NCBI GenBank assembly: GCA_963762545.1
Contig: CAVXLC010000002.1
Location: forward strand, 186,001-250,000
DNA from: JABFSM01 sp963762545
GTDB lineage: Bacteria; Gemmatimonadota; Gemmatimonadetes; Gemmatimonadales; GWC2-71-9
Direction of reading: 5' to 3'
DNA length: 64,000 bases
The notes under the pieces were generated by a model. It made no database searches, had not been told where the DNA came from, and saw only the letters and a list, made by a program, of their open reading frames with translations. How positions within the stretch are numbered: the first letter of the stretch is position 1; each line of letters opens with the position of its first letter. The translations under genes were made by a program, and so were the position numbers. Positions 17,402-26,145 of the stretch are shown here, in pieces.

Positions 17402-18691
17402 TTACATCCGGGTGGTCCGGCGCTTCAGGAAATCCATCAGAATGAACTGGCCCAGCGTCATCGTGTTCGTGAAGTACGCCTTCCCGCGGCAGATCTCCGC
17501 CACCTGCTTCACGAACTCCACCAGGGCGCGGTCCCGCGCCAGCATGAAGGTGTTGATCATGATCCCGCTGCGCCGGCAGAGGCCCACCTCCCGGTAGGTG
17601 GCGGAGAGGATCCGCGGGTCCAGGCCCGCCGAGTTGATGTAGACCTGTCCGTTGGGCAACGTGAGCGCCGACGGCTTCCCGTCGGTGATCATGATCACCT
17701 GCTTCATGTCACTCTTCTGGGCGGAGAGGATCCGGCGGGCCAGCTTGAGCCCCTCGGCGGTGTTGGTGTGGTACGGCCCCACCTGCGCGTTGGGCAGCGC
17801 CGCCAGCGGAATCTCCTCCGCCGAATCGTGGAACAGCACCACCCGGAGCGAATCGCCGGGATACTGGGTCCGGATCAGGTGGGTCAGCGCCAGCGCCACC
17901 TTCTTGGCCGGCGTGAAGCGGTCCTCCCCGTACAGGATCATCGAATGGGAGCAGTCGAGCATCAGCACCGTCGCGGCCGATGACCGGTACTCCGACTGGT
18001 GGACCCGGAGGTCTCCGTACTCCAGGTTGAGCGGCACGGTGAGCCCCTCGCGCGCGATGGCGCTGCCGAGGGTGGCCGCCACGTCCAGGTTCATCACGTC
18101 CCCGAACTCATAGAGCTTGCTGGCTCCCTCGGTCTCGACCCCGGTGGCCAGGTGCGGTGTCTCGTGCGCCCCGATGCTGGACTTGCCGATGCTGCCGAGC
18201 AGGTTCTTCAGGGTCTTGTAGCCCAGGAAGTCCATGCCCTTCTCGGTCAGATTGAACTGAACGTCGCGCGCCGCGGCGGCCGCCTGGCCCCCGGGACCCA
18301 TCAGGGTATGGCCCTCGGGCATCTGGGGAGCGTTCTGCGTGTTGAGGTACCCCTCGTCCATGAGCCGCTGGACGATCTGATCGAGCAGCTGGGCGATCTG
18401 CTGCTCCAGGGCACGGTCCTGTTCCGGGTCCCCGGTCGATTCGCCCCGGAGGAACTTGACCATGTCCGGGGTGAGCTGCCCCGACTCCATCAGCGCCTTC
18501 AGGATCGCCTCCTTGAGGGAATCCATGGAGCGCTCGTTGCCTTCGCCCGGTTCGGCCCACCAGGGCCAGTCGCCCGGGCCGCCCGCAAAGCCGGACTGGA
18601 GCAGGAAGTCGCCCAGCTGATCGAGCAGCGCCTGGAGGTTCACGGCGTCCGCGAGGCCGGGAACGAATTTGGTATAGGTGGTGAAGCGCAT
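17402..18691 (-). CDS. VWA-domain protein (MIDAS), partner of a MoxR/ChlI-type ATPase
   Basis: 429 residues from the ATG at 18691. The C-terminal half is a von Willebrand A domain with the MIDAS site MLDCSHSM (DxSxS) near residue 245, a Thr in the YHTNTAEG loop and an Asp in MITDGKPS. The N-terminal half is helical and acidic. Proteins of this shape work with an AAA+ ATPase as metal chelatase or chaperone pairs. The likely partner is encoded at 20752-22215 on the same strand, with two opposite-strand genes between. TATCTT lies 5 bases before the start. Confidence 0.85.
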   Translation of the reverse strand: MRFTTYTKFVPGLADAVNLQALLDQLGDFLLQSGFAGGPGDWPWWAEPGEGNERSMDSLKEAILKALMESGQLTPDMVKFLRGESTGDPEQDRALEQQIAQLLDQIVQRLMDEGYLNTQNAPQMPEGHTLMGPGGQAAAAARDVQFNLTEKGMDFLGYKTLKNLLGSIGKSSIGAHETPHLATGVETEGASKLYEFGDVMNLDVAATLGSAIAREGLTVPLNLEYGDLRVHQSEYRSSAATVLMLDCSHSMILYGEDRFTPAKKVALALTHLIRTQYPGDSLRVVLFHDSAEEIPLAALPNAQVGPYHTNTAEGLKLARRILSAQKSDMKQVIMITDGKPSALTLPNGQVYINSAGLDPRILSATYREVGLCRRSGIMINTFMLARDRALVEFVKQVAEICRGKAYFTNTMTLGQFILMDFLKRRTTRM

Positions 18692-18696
18692 GATTG

Positions 18697-18702
18697 AAGA
18701 TA
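18697..18702 (-). promoter_or_regulatory. -10 box TATCTT, leaderless arrangement
   Basis: TATCTT on the minus strand is 5 bases before the VWA ATG at 18691; no ribosome site is visible. Confidence 0.45.
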
Positions 18703-18756
18703 CTCTGATCCGGATCGGCGCCGGCATCACCGGTCACGGGCGGCCCGCCACGCTGT

Positions 18757-18762
18757 TAATTT
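18757..18762 (+). promoter_or_regulatory. -10 box TAATTT, leaderless arrangement
   Basis: TAATTT is 6 bases before the ATG at 18769 of the MFS gene. It is divergent from the VWA promoter, 54 bases away. Confidence 0.5.
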
Positions 18763-18768
18763 CACCGC

Positions 18769-20091
18769 ATGCCCACCGCCGGCGCGTCCTTCGGCGCCCT
18801 CCGCCATCGCAATTTCCGGCTGTTCATCTTCGGCCAGTTCGTCTCCCTCTGCGGGAGCTGGATGCAGACGGTGGCGCTGGGGTGGCTGGCCCTCACGCTG
18901 AGCAACTCCGCCTTCCAGGTCGGCCTGGTGACCACGCTCGGCGCGCTGCCGGTCCTGATGTTCACCCTCTACGGCGGGGTGATCGCCGACCGGGTGGACA
19001 AGCGCCGGGCGCTGCTCCTGCTCCAGTCGCTCCTGCTCTGCGACGCGCTGGTGCTGGGCCTGCTCAACGCCTTCGGGGCGATCACCATGCCGTGGGTCTA
19101 CGGCCTCGCCTTCTTCGGCGGCCTGGTGAGCGCCTTCGAGATTCCGATCCGCCAGTCGTTCCTGGTCGAGCTGGTGGGCAAGTCGGACCTGATGAACGCC
19201 ATCGCCCTCAACTCGTCCGCGTTCAATCTCTCCCGGGTGTTCGGGCCGGCGCTGGCCGGCACCGTGATCGCCACTCTGGGCACCGCGGTCTGCTTCTTCC
19301 TCAACGCGGCCAGCTTCCTGGCGGTGCTGGTCGGACTCGTGATGATCACGGCCGACCCCGCGCTCGCCACCCAGCGGCACAGCCGGCGAGCCGGCCTGCG
19401 CGAGGGTGTGGCCCACATCTTCGGGAGCTCGTGGCCGCGCACCCTGGTCATCCTGGTGGCGGTGTTCAGCGTGTTCGGCGCCTCGTTCATCGCGATGCTT
19501 CCGGTCTACGCCCGGGACGTGCTCCATGCCGGCGCGGGCGGCTACGGCGCCCTGATGTCCGCGTTCGGCGTGGGCGCGGCGGCCGGTGCGCTCTCCATCG
19601 CCGCCGCCGGTCACCGGATTCGCCGCGAGCCCACCGCCGTCTGGGCCGGCCTCTCGCTGGGCAGCGCGCTGGTGCTGCTGGGGCTGCTGCACAGCTTCGG
19701 CCTCGCGCTGGTCGTGCTGGTGGCGGCGGGGCTCAGCATGGCGCTCAACGCGATCATGACCAACACGGTGCTCCAGACCGGGGCGCCCGACTACCTGCGG
19801 GGACAGGTGGTCGGCTTCTACTCGTTCATCGTGGTGGGGCTCAATCCCTTCGGGTCGCTCCAGGCCGGCTGGATCTCGGAGCACTTCGGGACCGGGACCG
19901 CCCTGCTGACCGGCGGGTCGCTCTGCTTCGTGGCCGCCGGCACCGCCGCCTGGCGGATGCGCCGGTTCGATGCGGTGCCCGGGACGCTCCCGGCCGTGCC
20001 CCGGATCCTTCCGGGCGATCCCCCCGCCGATGCGGCCCTGCTGACCGACGCGGACCACCCGCCGCTCGCCGACTCGGGGCCCCGGTCATGA
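18769..20091 (+). CDS. MFS transporter (EntS-like MFS_3 group)
   Basis: 440 residues with about twelve hydrophobic helices. The signature loop GGVIADRVDKRRALL (about residue 70) follows helix 2, as in MFS efflux proteins. LFIFGQFVSLCGSWMQTVALGWL near the start and SRVFGPALAGTVI near residue 155 are typical of the MFS_3/EntS group that exports siderophores or drugs. The C-terminal tail is cytoplasmic. The stop overlaps the next start (ATGA), so the pair is translationally coupled. Confidence 0.88.
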   Translation: MPTAGASFGALRHRNFRLFIFGQFVSLCGSWMQTVALGWLALTLSNSAFQVGLVTTLGALPVLMFTLYGGVIADRVDKRRALLLLQSLLLCDALVLGLLNAFGAITMPWVYGLAFFGGLVSAFEIPIRQSFLVELVGKSDLMNAIALNSSAFNLSRVFGPALAGTVIATLGTAVCFFLNAASFLAVLVGLVMITADPALATQRHSRRAGLREGVAHIFGSSWPRTLVILVAVFSVFGASFIAMLPVYARDVLHAGAGGYGALMSAFGVGAAAGALSIAAAGHRIRREPTAVWAGLSLGSALVLLGLLHSFGLALVVLVAAGLSMALNAIMTNTVLQTGAPDYLRGQVVGFYSFIVVGLNPFGSLQAGWISEHFGTGTALLTGGSLCFVAAGTAAWRMRRFDAVPGTLPAVPRILPGDPPADAALLTDADHPPLADSGPRS

Positions 20092-20747
20092 TCATCACCA
20101 TCTCCCGGGAGTACGGTGCGGGCGGCTCCGCAGTGGCCCGGCGCGTGGCCGATGCGCTCGGCTGGCGGGTGGTGGACAACGAGCTGATCGACCGGGTCGC
20201 GACCCGCGCGGGGCTGCCGCCCGAAGAGGTCGCCCAGAAGGAAGAGCGGGCTCCCGGATTCGTCGAGCGGCTGACCCGGGCCCTGGCGCGCTCCTCGCCG
20301 GAAAGCTTCCCGGCGCCGGCGGACAAGGTCCCCGAGCCGGAAGAGGCGACCCTGGTCCGGATCACCGAGGGCGTGGTGGCGGAGATCGCGGCGGAGGGGC
20401 GGGTCGTGATGGTGGGCCGCGCCGGGCCCGCGCTGCTGCGCGGGGAGCACGAGGCGCTGCACGTCAAGCTGGTGGCGCCGGTGGAAGCCCGGGTCCGGCG
20501 ATTGATGGAGGAAGGCCGGACCGGCGGACCGGCCGGCCCGCGGACCGCCGCCGAGGTCGAGAAGGACGTCCACGAAGTGGACTCGACCCGGGCCCGCTAC
20601 CTCAAGCAGTACTACCGGCTCGACTGGACCGATCCCACCAACTATCACATGGTGCTGAATACCGGGTTGCTGGGTCTGGAGGGCGCGGCCGCGGTGATCA
20701 TCGCGCGGGCCCGCGCCATGTGGCCGGGGGACCAGGGCGGCAGGTGA
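20088..20747 (+). CDS. Cytidylate kinase-like protein (Cytidylate_kin2)
   Basis: 219 residues. It starts MIITISREYGAGGSAVARRVADALGW, the modified P-loop of the AAK_13/Cytidylate_kin2 family, followed by DNELIDRVATRAGL. VVMVGRAGPALL (about residue 105) and the lid region STRARYLKQYYRLDWTDPTNYHMVLNT also match. The family is thought to phosphorylate a nucleoside monophosphate or related small molecule, but the substrate is not established. It is coupled to the MFS gene by an ATGA overlap and ends 4 bases before the convergent ATPase gene. Confidence 0.87.
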   Translation: MIITISREYGAGGSAVARRVADALGWRVVDNELIDRVATRAGLPPEEVAQKEERAPGFVERLTRALARSSPESFPAPADKVPEPEEATLVRITEGVVAEIAAEGRVVMVGRAGPALLRGEHEALHVKLVAPVEARVRRLMEEGRTGGPAGPRTAAEVEKDVHEVDSTRARYLKQYYRLDWTDPTNYHMVLNTGLLGLEGAAAVIIARARAMWPGDQGGR

Positions 20748-20751
20748 GGAC

Positions 20752-22215
20752 CTAGCCGCGCTTGCCCCGGTGGGCGCTCCACCCGCTCTCTTCGCTCCGG
20801 CTGATCCGTTTCTGCGCCGCCAGCGCCTCCAGCACCAGCTCGCTCGCCGCCACTTCCATCGCCGCGTCGGCCACCGGGGCCAGGCCGACGTCGTGCACCA
20901 GGGGCAACAGCCCCGGGACCAGCGCGAAGGCCTTGATGGCCGCCTGGGCCCGCTCGTCGCCGGCGATCTTGAGCGCCGAGCCCTGGTCGAACCAGCCGAC
21001 GATCCGGTCGAGGCGCTCGTCCTCGTCGTCGCCGATCCGGTCCTGGCAGGTACGGAGCGCGGCCCGGCGGATCAGCTCCTTGGCGATCGTCTCGGCGCCC
21101 TGCAGCTCGCCCTCGTACTCGAGCTCCAGCTTGCCGGTGATCGACGGCAGCGCGGCGTACAGATCCGCTACGCGGGGCACCGTCTCCCGCTCGCCATGGG
21201 CCATCGCCCGGCGCTCGGCATTGGAGACCACGTTCTCGAGCACGCTGATCGGCAGCCGCTGGCTCACGCCCGACCGGCGATCCACCCGCTTGTCCCCTCG
21301 CGCCTCGAAGGCCACCCGCTCCACCAGCTCCCGGATGAACTCCGGAATGCGGGCCGGCGGCGCCGGGCCGTCGCGGACGATCCAGGCCTCCTGCGCGGTG
21401 ATCTCCATGCCGAGCTCCACCGAGCGCGGGTAATGGGTGATGATCTCCGAGCCGATCCGGTCCTTGAGCGGCGTGATGATCTTGCCCCGCGCGGTGTAGT
21501 CCTCCGGGTTGGCGGTAAAGCAGAGCAGCACGTCGAGCGGGAGCCGGACCGGATAGCCCTTCAGCTGCACATCGCCTTCCTGCATGATGTTGAACAGCCC
21601 GACCTGAATCTTCCCGGCCAGGTCCGGCAGCTCGTTGATCGCGAAGATCCCCCGGTTGGCCCGCGGCAGCAGGCCGAAATGCATGGTCAGCTCGTCGGAG
21701 AGCAGGTGCCCGCCCCGGGCCGCCTTGATCGGATCGAGGTCGCCGATGAGGTCGGAGATCGTGACATCCGGCGTCGCCAGCTTCTCCACGAAACGGTCGT
21801 TCCGGTGCACCCAGCCGATCGCGGTCCGGTCGCCATCGGTGGCGAGGCGCTCGCGCCCGTACTTGCTGATCGGTGCGAAGGGATCGTCGTTGACCTCGCT
21901 CCCCGCGATGATCGGCATCCACTCGTCGAGGAAGCCGGTGAGTCCCCGGAGAATCCGGCTCTTGGCCTGGCCCCGGAGTCCCAGCAGGATGAAGTCGTGG
22001 CGGGCCAGCAGGGCGTTGGTGATCTGGGGCAGTACCGAGTCTTCGTAGCCCCGGATTCCCGGAAACAGCTCGACCCCTTCGGCAACGGCGGCCAGGAGGT
22101 TCCCCCGGATCTCGTCGCGAACCGAACGCCCGCGGAGAGGACTCGCGCCCCAGCGGCTTTCCCTGAGGGCGCCCAGGGTGAGAGGAACCCCGTGGGGCGG
22201 TGACTGATAACTCAT
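20752..22215 (-). CDS. MoxR/magnesium-chelatase-type AAA+ ATPase
   Basis: 487 residues. The P-loop is GLRGQAKSR (about residue 82), a form seen in ChlI/BchI-like and sigma-54-interacting ATPases. FAINELPDL (Walker B-like), LLCFTANPEDYT (sensor 1) and PLKDRIGSEI with a possible Arg finger follow. The C-terminal domain is helical. Such ATPases remodel or insert metals into partners through a VWA protein, here probably the product of 17402-18691. The upstream intergenic stretch (22216-22430) is AT-richer and also holds the promoter of the divergent small lipoprotein. Confidence 0.87.
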   Translation of the reverse strand: MSYQSPPHGVPLTLGALRESRWGASPLRGRSVRDEIRGNLLAAVAEGVELFPGIRGYEDSVLPQITNALLARHDFILLGLRGQAKSRILRGLTGFLDEWMPIIAGSEVNDDPFAPISKYGRERLATDGDRTAIGWVHRNDRFVEKLATPDVTISDLIGDLDPIKAARGGHLLSDELTMHFGLLPRANRGIFAINELPDLAGKIQVGLFNIMQEGDVQLKGYPVRLPLDVLLCFTANPEDYTARGKIITPLKDRIGSEIITHYPRSVELGMEITAQEAWIVRDGPAPPARIPEFIRELVERVAFEARGDKRVDRRSGVSQRLPISVLENVVSNAERRAMAHGERETVPRVADLYAALPSITGKLELEYEGELQGAETIAKELIRRAALRTCQDRIGDDEDERLDRIVGWFDQGSALKIAGDERAQAAIKAFALVPGLLPLVHDVGLAPVADAAMEVAASELVLEALAAQKRISRSEESGWSAHRGKRG

Positions 22216-22335
22216 TGTATGCTCGTCACTTGGTTTGATTGCTCCCGACTGACCCGGTTGGGCGTGCTTCCGGGTCTCGAGTCCCGATCGAATTCGCTCC
22301 GGGCCGCCTCAGAGTGGCGTAAGTCTATGCCACGC

Positions 22336-22363
22336 TTGACAAAAGGTCACTCAACCATATCTT
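22336..22363 (+). promoter_or_regulatory. Sigma70-type promoter TTGACA-16-TATCTT
   Basis: TTGACA at 22336-22341 and TATCTT at 22358-22363 with a 16-base spacer lie 67 bases upstream of the small lipoprotein ATG at 22431. That gene, unlike many here, has a clear Shine-Dalgarno (AAGGAG). Confidence 0.6.
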
Positions 22364-22430
22364 TGCCGGCTGTATCATTTGGCGTCACCCGAGGCGCCGG
22401 CCTCGTCCCCCGAACCCGCAAGGAGTAACA

Positions 22431-22622
22431 ATGTCGAAGGTCCTGGTTGTTGCCGCTGCTCTGGCCTTGGCGGCCTGCGGCAAGAAGGCAGAAGAGGCTC
22501 CCGCGGCAGACACCACCGCTGTCAGCACGACGACGACCACCACGACGACCACGACGACGGCCGACACCACGATCAAGAAGGACACCACCAAGGTGGCCGG
22601 GGACACTTCGAAGGCGCAGTAA
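22431..22622 (+). CDS. Small threonine-rich lipoprotein
   Basis: 63 residues. AAGGAG lies 5 bases before the ATG. The signal peptide ends in the lipobox LALAACG. The mature 48 residues are low-complexity and include an uninterrupted run of 11 threonines (ACG/ACC codons) and repeated DTT units, with an Ala/Thr/Lys tail. A disordered, surface-exposed linker or spacer is likely, perhaps cell-envelope associated. It has its own promoter and a downstream hairpin, so it may be an abundant single-gene transcript. Confidence 0.8.
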   Translation: MSKVLVVAAALALAACGKKAEEAPAADTTAVSTTTTTTTTTTTADTTIKKDTTKVAGDTSKAQ

Positions 22623-22665
22623 GCCGGGCGGACCCGCGAACGGTTCGCTCACTCTTCGGGCCTTG

Positions 22666-22682
22666 GCCTCGCGCCGAGGCCC
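22666..22682 (+). terminator. Hairpin terminator after small lipoprotein gene
   Basis: GGCCTCG and CGAGGCC pair perfectly around CGC, 44 bases after the stop, followed by a short T-rich stretch (GTTGTTT). It also lies just past the convergent YgfZ stop at 22696 and may serve both genes. Confidence 0.55.
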
Positions 22683-22695
22683 GCGTTGTTTGAGG

Positions 22696-23664
22696 TCAGC
22701 CCACCTCGAAGGGGAGCGGCACGACCGTGGCCGGCCGCTCGCCCAGCGCCACCGCGCTTCCCGTGTCGACTTCCCGCCGGAGAATCCCCAGCGCCAGCAC
22801 CCGGCCCTCCAGCGAGAGCGCGCTGCGGGCCTGGCCGACGTCCTTCCCAGCCAACATAACCGTGCGCTCCACGAGCGCCGTGGGTCCTTCGACGACGAGT
22901 CCGCGGAGCGATCGGTTGACGTGCCCGCGAAAATGAATTCGCGCCACGGTCTCCTGTCCGGTATAGCAGCCCTTGGTGTAGGAGACTCCTCCGATTTCGT
23001 CGAACCGGACTTCCTGCGGCAGGGTCTTCTCGTCTATTTCGCGTCCCAGGGCGGGCCACCCGGCCAGGATACCCGCCGCGGCGAGATCCTGGCAGTCTCC
23101 GACCACCGCTCGGCCACCCGGGAAGCGCTCGGCGAGCCGGGCACACGTATCGGCCGGCCCGACGACCATCGCGGTGAACGGCGCGTGGACCGTTCCACCC
23201 GCGACCAGCACGTCGGGATTGGCACCGGCGCGGAGCACCTTGGCCGGCGCGGGAATCGGCCCGTCGATCGCGCGGGCCAGGCGCTCGGGCGCTCCCGCGC
23301 CGAGCAGCCACGCCGCCGTGTGGCTGTCGGTGAGATCGGTGACCCGGGCCAGGCGGGGCGGCAGGGCCCGCTGGAACAGCGCCAGGGCGGCCGCGCGCGC
23401 CGGGCCGCCGGTGACGATCGTGAGACCCGCGGCCTCCCGTAACACCCAGGCATCGAAGACGATCATTCCCTTCGGCGTGAGGATCGCGCCATAGACGAGG
23501 GAGCCATCGCCCGGCGCCACCAGATCATTGGTCAGCAGTCCCTGCAGGCAGGTCAGCGCGCCGGAGCCTTCGACGCGGAAGATGGCCGGGGCGTCGGGCA
23601 CCAGCACGGCGCCGGAGCGGAGCGTGTGCAGTCGGCTGGCGGAGAGGGTGAAGTCCAACGACAT
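22696..23664 (-). CDS. ygfZ: Folate-binding protein YgfZ/GcvT-like
   Basis: 322 residues from the ATG at 23664. The signature K-G-C-Y-x-G-Q-E appears as SYTKGCYTGQETVARIHFRG (about residue 220), with the GcvT-like folate-binding fold before it. YgfZ supports assembly or repair of certain Fe-S enzymes using tetrahydrofolate. It follows the Fe-S containing GlcF gene by 29 bases, which suits that role. TAGCTT sits 5 bases before the start, so it may also be transcribed separately. Confidence 0.9.
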   Translation of the reverse strand: MSLDFTLSASRLHTLRSGAVLVPDAPAIFRVEGSGALTCLQGLLTNDLVAPGDGSLVYGAILTPKGMIVFDAWVLREAAGLTIVTGGPARAAALALFQRALPPRLARVTDLTDSHTAAWLLGAGAPERLARAIDGPIPAPAKVLRAGANPDVLVAGGTVHAPFTAMVVGPADTCARLAERFPGGRAVVGDCQDLAAAGILAGWPALGREIDEKTLPQEVRFDEIGGVSYTKGCYTGQETVARIHFRGHVNRSLRGLVVEGPTALVERTVMLAGKDVGQARSALSLEGRVLALGILRREVDTGSAVALGERPATVVPLPFEVG

Positions 23665-23669
23665 GCCGG

Positions 23670-23675
23670 AAGCTA
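23670..23675 (-). promoter_or_regulatory. -10 box TAGCTT, leaderless arrangement
   Basis: TAGCTT on the minus strand is 5 bases before the ygfZ ATG at 23664, in the 29-base gap after glcF. Confidence 0.45.
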
Positions 23676-23693
23676 ATCGGGGCCCGCACCACT

Positions 23694-24935
23694 TCAGTTC
23701 ATCTCGGCCCTGGCGTACGATTCGTCCAGCAGCTCCACCGGGTGCGCCACGCCGATCGGGAGCCGTGCCGCCGCGAGCCCCGCGCCGATCTGCATCAGAC
23801 ATCCGGGATTGCCGGTCACCACCAGCTGAGGCCTCGGCGCCGCGGCGGCGATCGCCCGGATCTTGTCATCCAGCACCGCGCGGGCCATGACGGGATTGCG
23901 CATCCCGTAGATGCCGGCGCTGCCACAGCACTTGTCCGATCCCGGCAATCGCCGCACCGAGAGCTCGGGAATCGCGGCGAGCATGGCGAGCGGCGCCGCG
24001 CTCACGCCCTGGGCGTGCTCCAGGTGGCAGGGCGCATCGTACGCCACCTGGAGCGGCAGCGGCGCCCCGCGCACCGGCCCCGTCATGGCGAGGAGCTCCG
24101 ACACATCCTTCACCCGGTCGGCGAGAGCGGAACCCGCCGCCGCCGAGTCGAAATGGGCCGCGTCCTTGAGCAGCGCGCCGCAGCCGGCGCTGTTGACGAC
24201 GACGTAGTCGGCCGATTCCGCGAGGGCCGCCGCGTTCCGGGCCACCAGCTCGCGCGCGGTATCCCGCCGGCCGGCATGATCGTGCAACGCACCGCAGCAG
24301 GCCTGGCCCGCGACGTCGACGACGCGGTAGCCGTTGACCTCGAGAGTCCGCCGGGTGGCGTCGTGGACATGGCGGAACAGCGTGTCCATCACGCAGCCGC
24401 GGAAGAGGGCCACGGACGGTGAGGACGGGCGGACGGCGGCGAGCCGGCGGCCCGTCCTCACGGTGCTCCCGGTCCGTCGGTCCTTCCTGCTCGCCTCCAG
24501 CATCCCCATCGCAAAGCCGACGCGGCCCTGGCCCGCGAGCGCCCGCGGGAGGCCGGTGTTCCGGAGCCAGCGCGACGCGGTGAAAATCGGCCGCCACCAC
24601 GCCTCGCGCCGGAACACGCCGAGCACCAGGCGGGCGCTCCAGGGCAGGCCGTTGGCGCGCACCAGCCGCTCGCGCGCGGCTTCGAGTCCCCGGCCGTAGC
24701 CCACGCCGGCCGGACAGACCGGCTCGCACCCCCGGCATCCCAGACAGGCGTCGATGTGCTCGCGGACCGCGGGATCGGTGGGCGGGAGCTCGCCCAGCTC
24801 GAGGGCCCGCATCAGCAGGATGCGCCCGCGGGGGGAATCACTCTCATCGCCGGTGGCCAGGTAGGTGGGGCAGGCGGGCAGACAAAAGCCGCAATGCACA
24901 CAGGGGTCCAGCGCTTCGAAGCCGCCTCTATTCAT
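23694..24935 (-). CDS. glcF: Glycolate oxidase iron-sulfur subunit GlcF
   Basis: 413 residues from the ATG at 24935, which overlaps the GlcE stop by 8 bases. Two ferredoxin-like clusters are visible: CVHCGFCLPACPTY (residues 12-25) and CLGCRGCEPVCPAG (about 62-75). Two CCG-type domains follow (AGQACCGALHD and SDKCCGSAGIYG), as in GlcF, LutA and HdrB-type proteins. The subunit passes electrons from the flavin subunits into the membrane chain during oxidation of glycolate or D-lactate. Confidence 0.92.
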   Translation of the reverse strand: MNRGGFEALDPCVHCGFCLPACPTYLATGDESDSPRGRILLMRALELGELPPTDPAVREHIDACLGCRGCEPVCPAGVGYGRGLEAARERLVRANGLPWSARLVLGVFRREAWWRPIFTASRWLRNTGLPRALAGQGRVGFAMGMLEASRKDRRTGSTVRTGRRLAAVRPSSPSVALFRGCVMDTLFRHVHDATRRTLEVNGYRVVDVAGQACCGALHDHAGRRDTARELVARNAAALAESADYVVVNSAGCGALLKDAAHFDSAAAGSALADRVKDVSELLAMTGPVRGAPLPLQVAYDAPCHLEHAQGVSAAPLAMLAAIPELSVRRLPGSDKCCGSAGIYGMRNPVMARAVLDDKIRAIAAAAPRPQLVVTGNPGCLMQIGAGLAAARLPIGVAHPVELLDESYARAEMN

Positions 24936-26145
24936 GCTCCACGCCTTCGAGCGCCACCGAGAAGGTCGGGTCGGGATCGAACGTGCTTCGGAGCTTCGAC
25001 ACCAGCGCCCCGACGCCCTCGCGGTACGCGCCGTAGTGGCCGAAGGCGTGCCGCACCGGCCACGGCGCGCGCTCGAGGGTGAGCGGGACCTCCCGCTCGG
25101 CCGTGAGGCGGCGCACCGTGCGGAGCCGCTCGACCCCCGCCTCACCGCTCCATCGCAGCAGCCCGCCGCCCGGGCCCGCCGACACCAGCCCGGCGTCGAG
25201 ATGCTCCGCCAGGAGATCGATGATCTCGTCCAGCCCGTCCGCGAAGACGCCGAGCCGAAAGGAGATCTCTCCGCTCAGCGCGGCGCGGGCCGTGGCGCTC
25301 CAGAACGCCGCGGCGCGGGACCCGGGCAGCCTGGTCCAGGTGACCAGGGATTCGAGGGAGGCCCGGGCGATCTCGTCCTCCACCCCCGCCTCGGTCCCGC
25401 TCAGCTCCAGCGCCAGCACCCAGTCGGCTTCGCCGGCCAGCGCCGGGGAGAAGAGCTCGATGGCCGACGCGCCGAGCCGCCGTTCGACCAGCGCCCGCGC
25501 CGCGTGGGTGAGCGCATCGCGCTCGCCCCGGGCCAGCAGCGTCGCGCGCGCCGCCGGAACCGCCCGCAGCCGGAGGTGGAGCTGCGTCACGATGCCGAAC
25601 GCGCCGAACCCGCCGACCTGGAGCTTGGTGAGATCGTACCCCGCCACGTTCTTCACCACGTGTCCGCCGGCCTTGATCACCCGGCCGTCGCCGGTGACGA
25701 TGGTGCCGCCGAGAATGTGGTCGCGCACCGGTCCGAAGCCGTAGCGGAGCGGGCCCGCGGTGCCGGTGGCCACGATGGAGCCGATGGATCGCTCGGGGCG
25801 GCCGGGAGGATCGAGCGCCAGCCACGCGCCCCGCGCCTCCAGCTCGCGCTGGAGCACGCCGATGGAGACGCCGGCCTCGACCGTGGCCACCAGGTCGGCG
25901 GGCGCGACGTCCACCACGCGGGACAGCCCCCGGGTCGAGAGGGCCAGGTCGGCCGGGGCATCGGGCGGCATCCAGGAACCCTGGCCCTCGATGCGGACCC
26001 GCCATCCCTGCTCGTGCGCCAGGCCGCACACCTGCGCCACCGCCTCGGCGGAGTCCGGCGTGGTGCGGGGGCGGCCCTCGCGGTCCAGCTCCACGGCCGC
26101 CTCGCCCAGCGCATGGCGCAGCCGCATCAGGATCGCCTCGGTCAT
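24928..26145 (-). CDS. glcE: Glycolate oxidase FAD-binding subunit GlcE
   Basis: 405 residues from the ATG at 26145, coupled to GlcD by an ATGA overlap. The first 170 residues form an FAD-binding type-4 domain, with a shortened PP-loop (RIEGQGSWMPP), SIGSIVATGTAGPLRYGFG and HVVKNVAGYDLTKL, the last being typical of GlcE. It is shorter than GlcD and lacks the full oxidase C-domain, as expected. It forms a complex with GlcD and GlcF. Confidence 0.92.
   Translation of the reverse strand: MTEAILMRLRHALGEAAVELDREGRPRTTPDSAEAVAQVCGLAHEQGWRVRIEGQGSWMPPDAPADLALSTRGLSRVVDVAPADLVATVEAGVSIGVLQRELEARGAWLALDPPGRPERSIGSIVATGTAGPLRYGFGPVRDHILGGTIVTGDGRVIKAGGHVVKNVAGYDLTKLQVGGFGAFGIVTQLHLRLRAVPAARATLLARGERDALTHAARALVERRLGASAIELFSPALAGEADWVLALELSGTEAGVEDEIARASLESLVTWTRLPGSRAAAFWSATARAALSGEISFRLGVFADGLDEIIDLLAEHLDAGLVSAGPGGGLLRWSGEAGVERLRTVRRLTAEREVPLTLERAPWPVRHAFGHYGAYREGVGALVSKLRSTFDPDPTFSVALEGVEHE

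Noticed and set aside
22525..22560. Short triplet tract (ACG/ACC) considered as a CRISPR-like or satellite repeat
   Set aside because: It is in frame within the small lipoprotein and encodes a threonine run; there are no spacers or repeat units.
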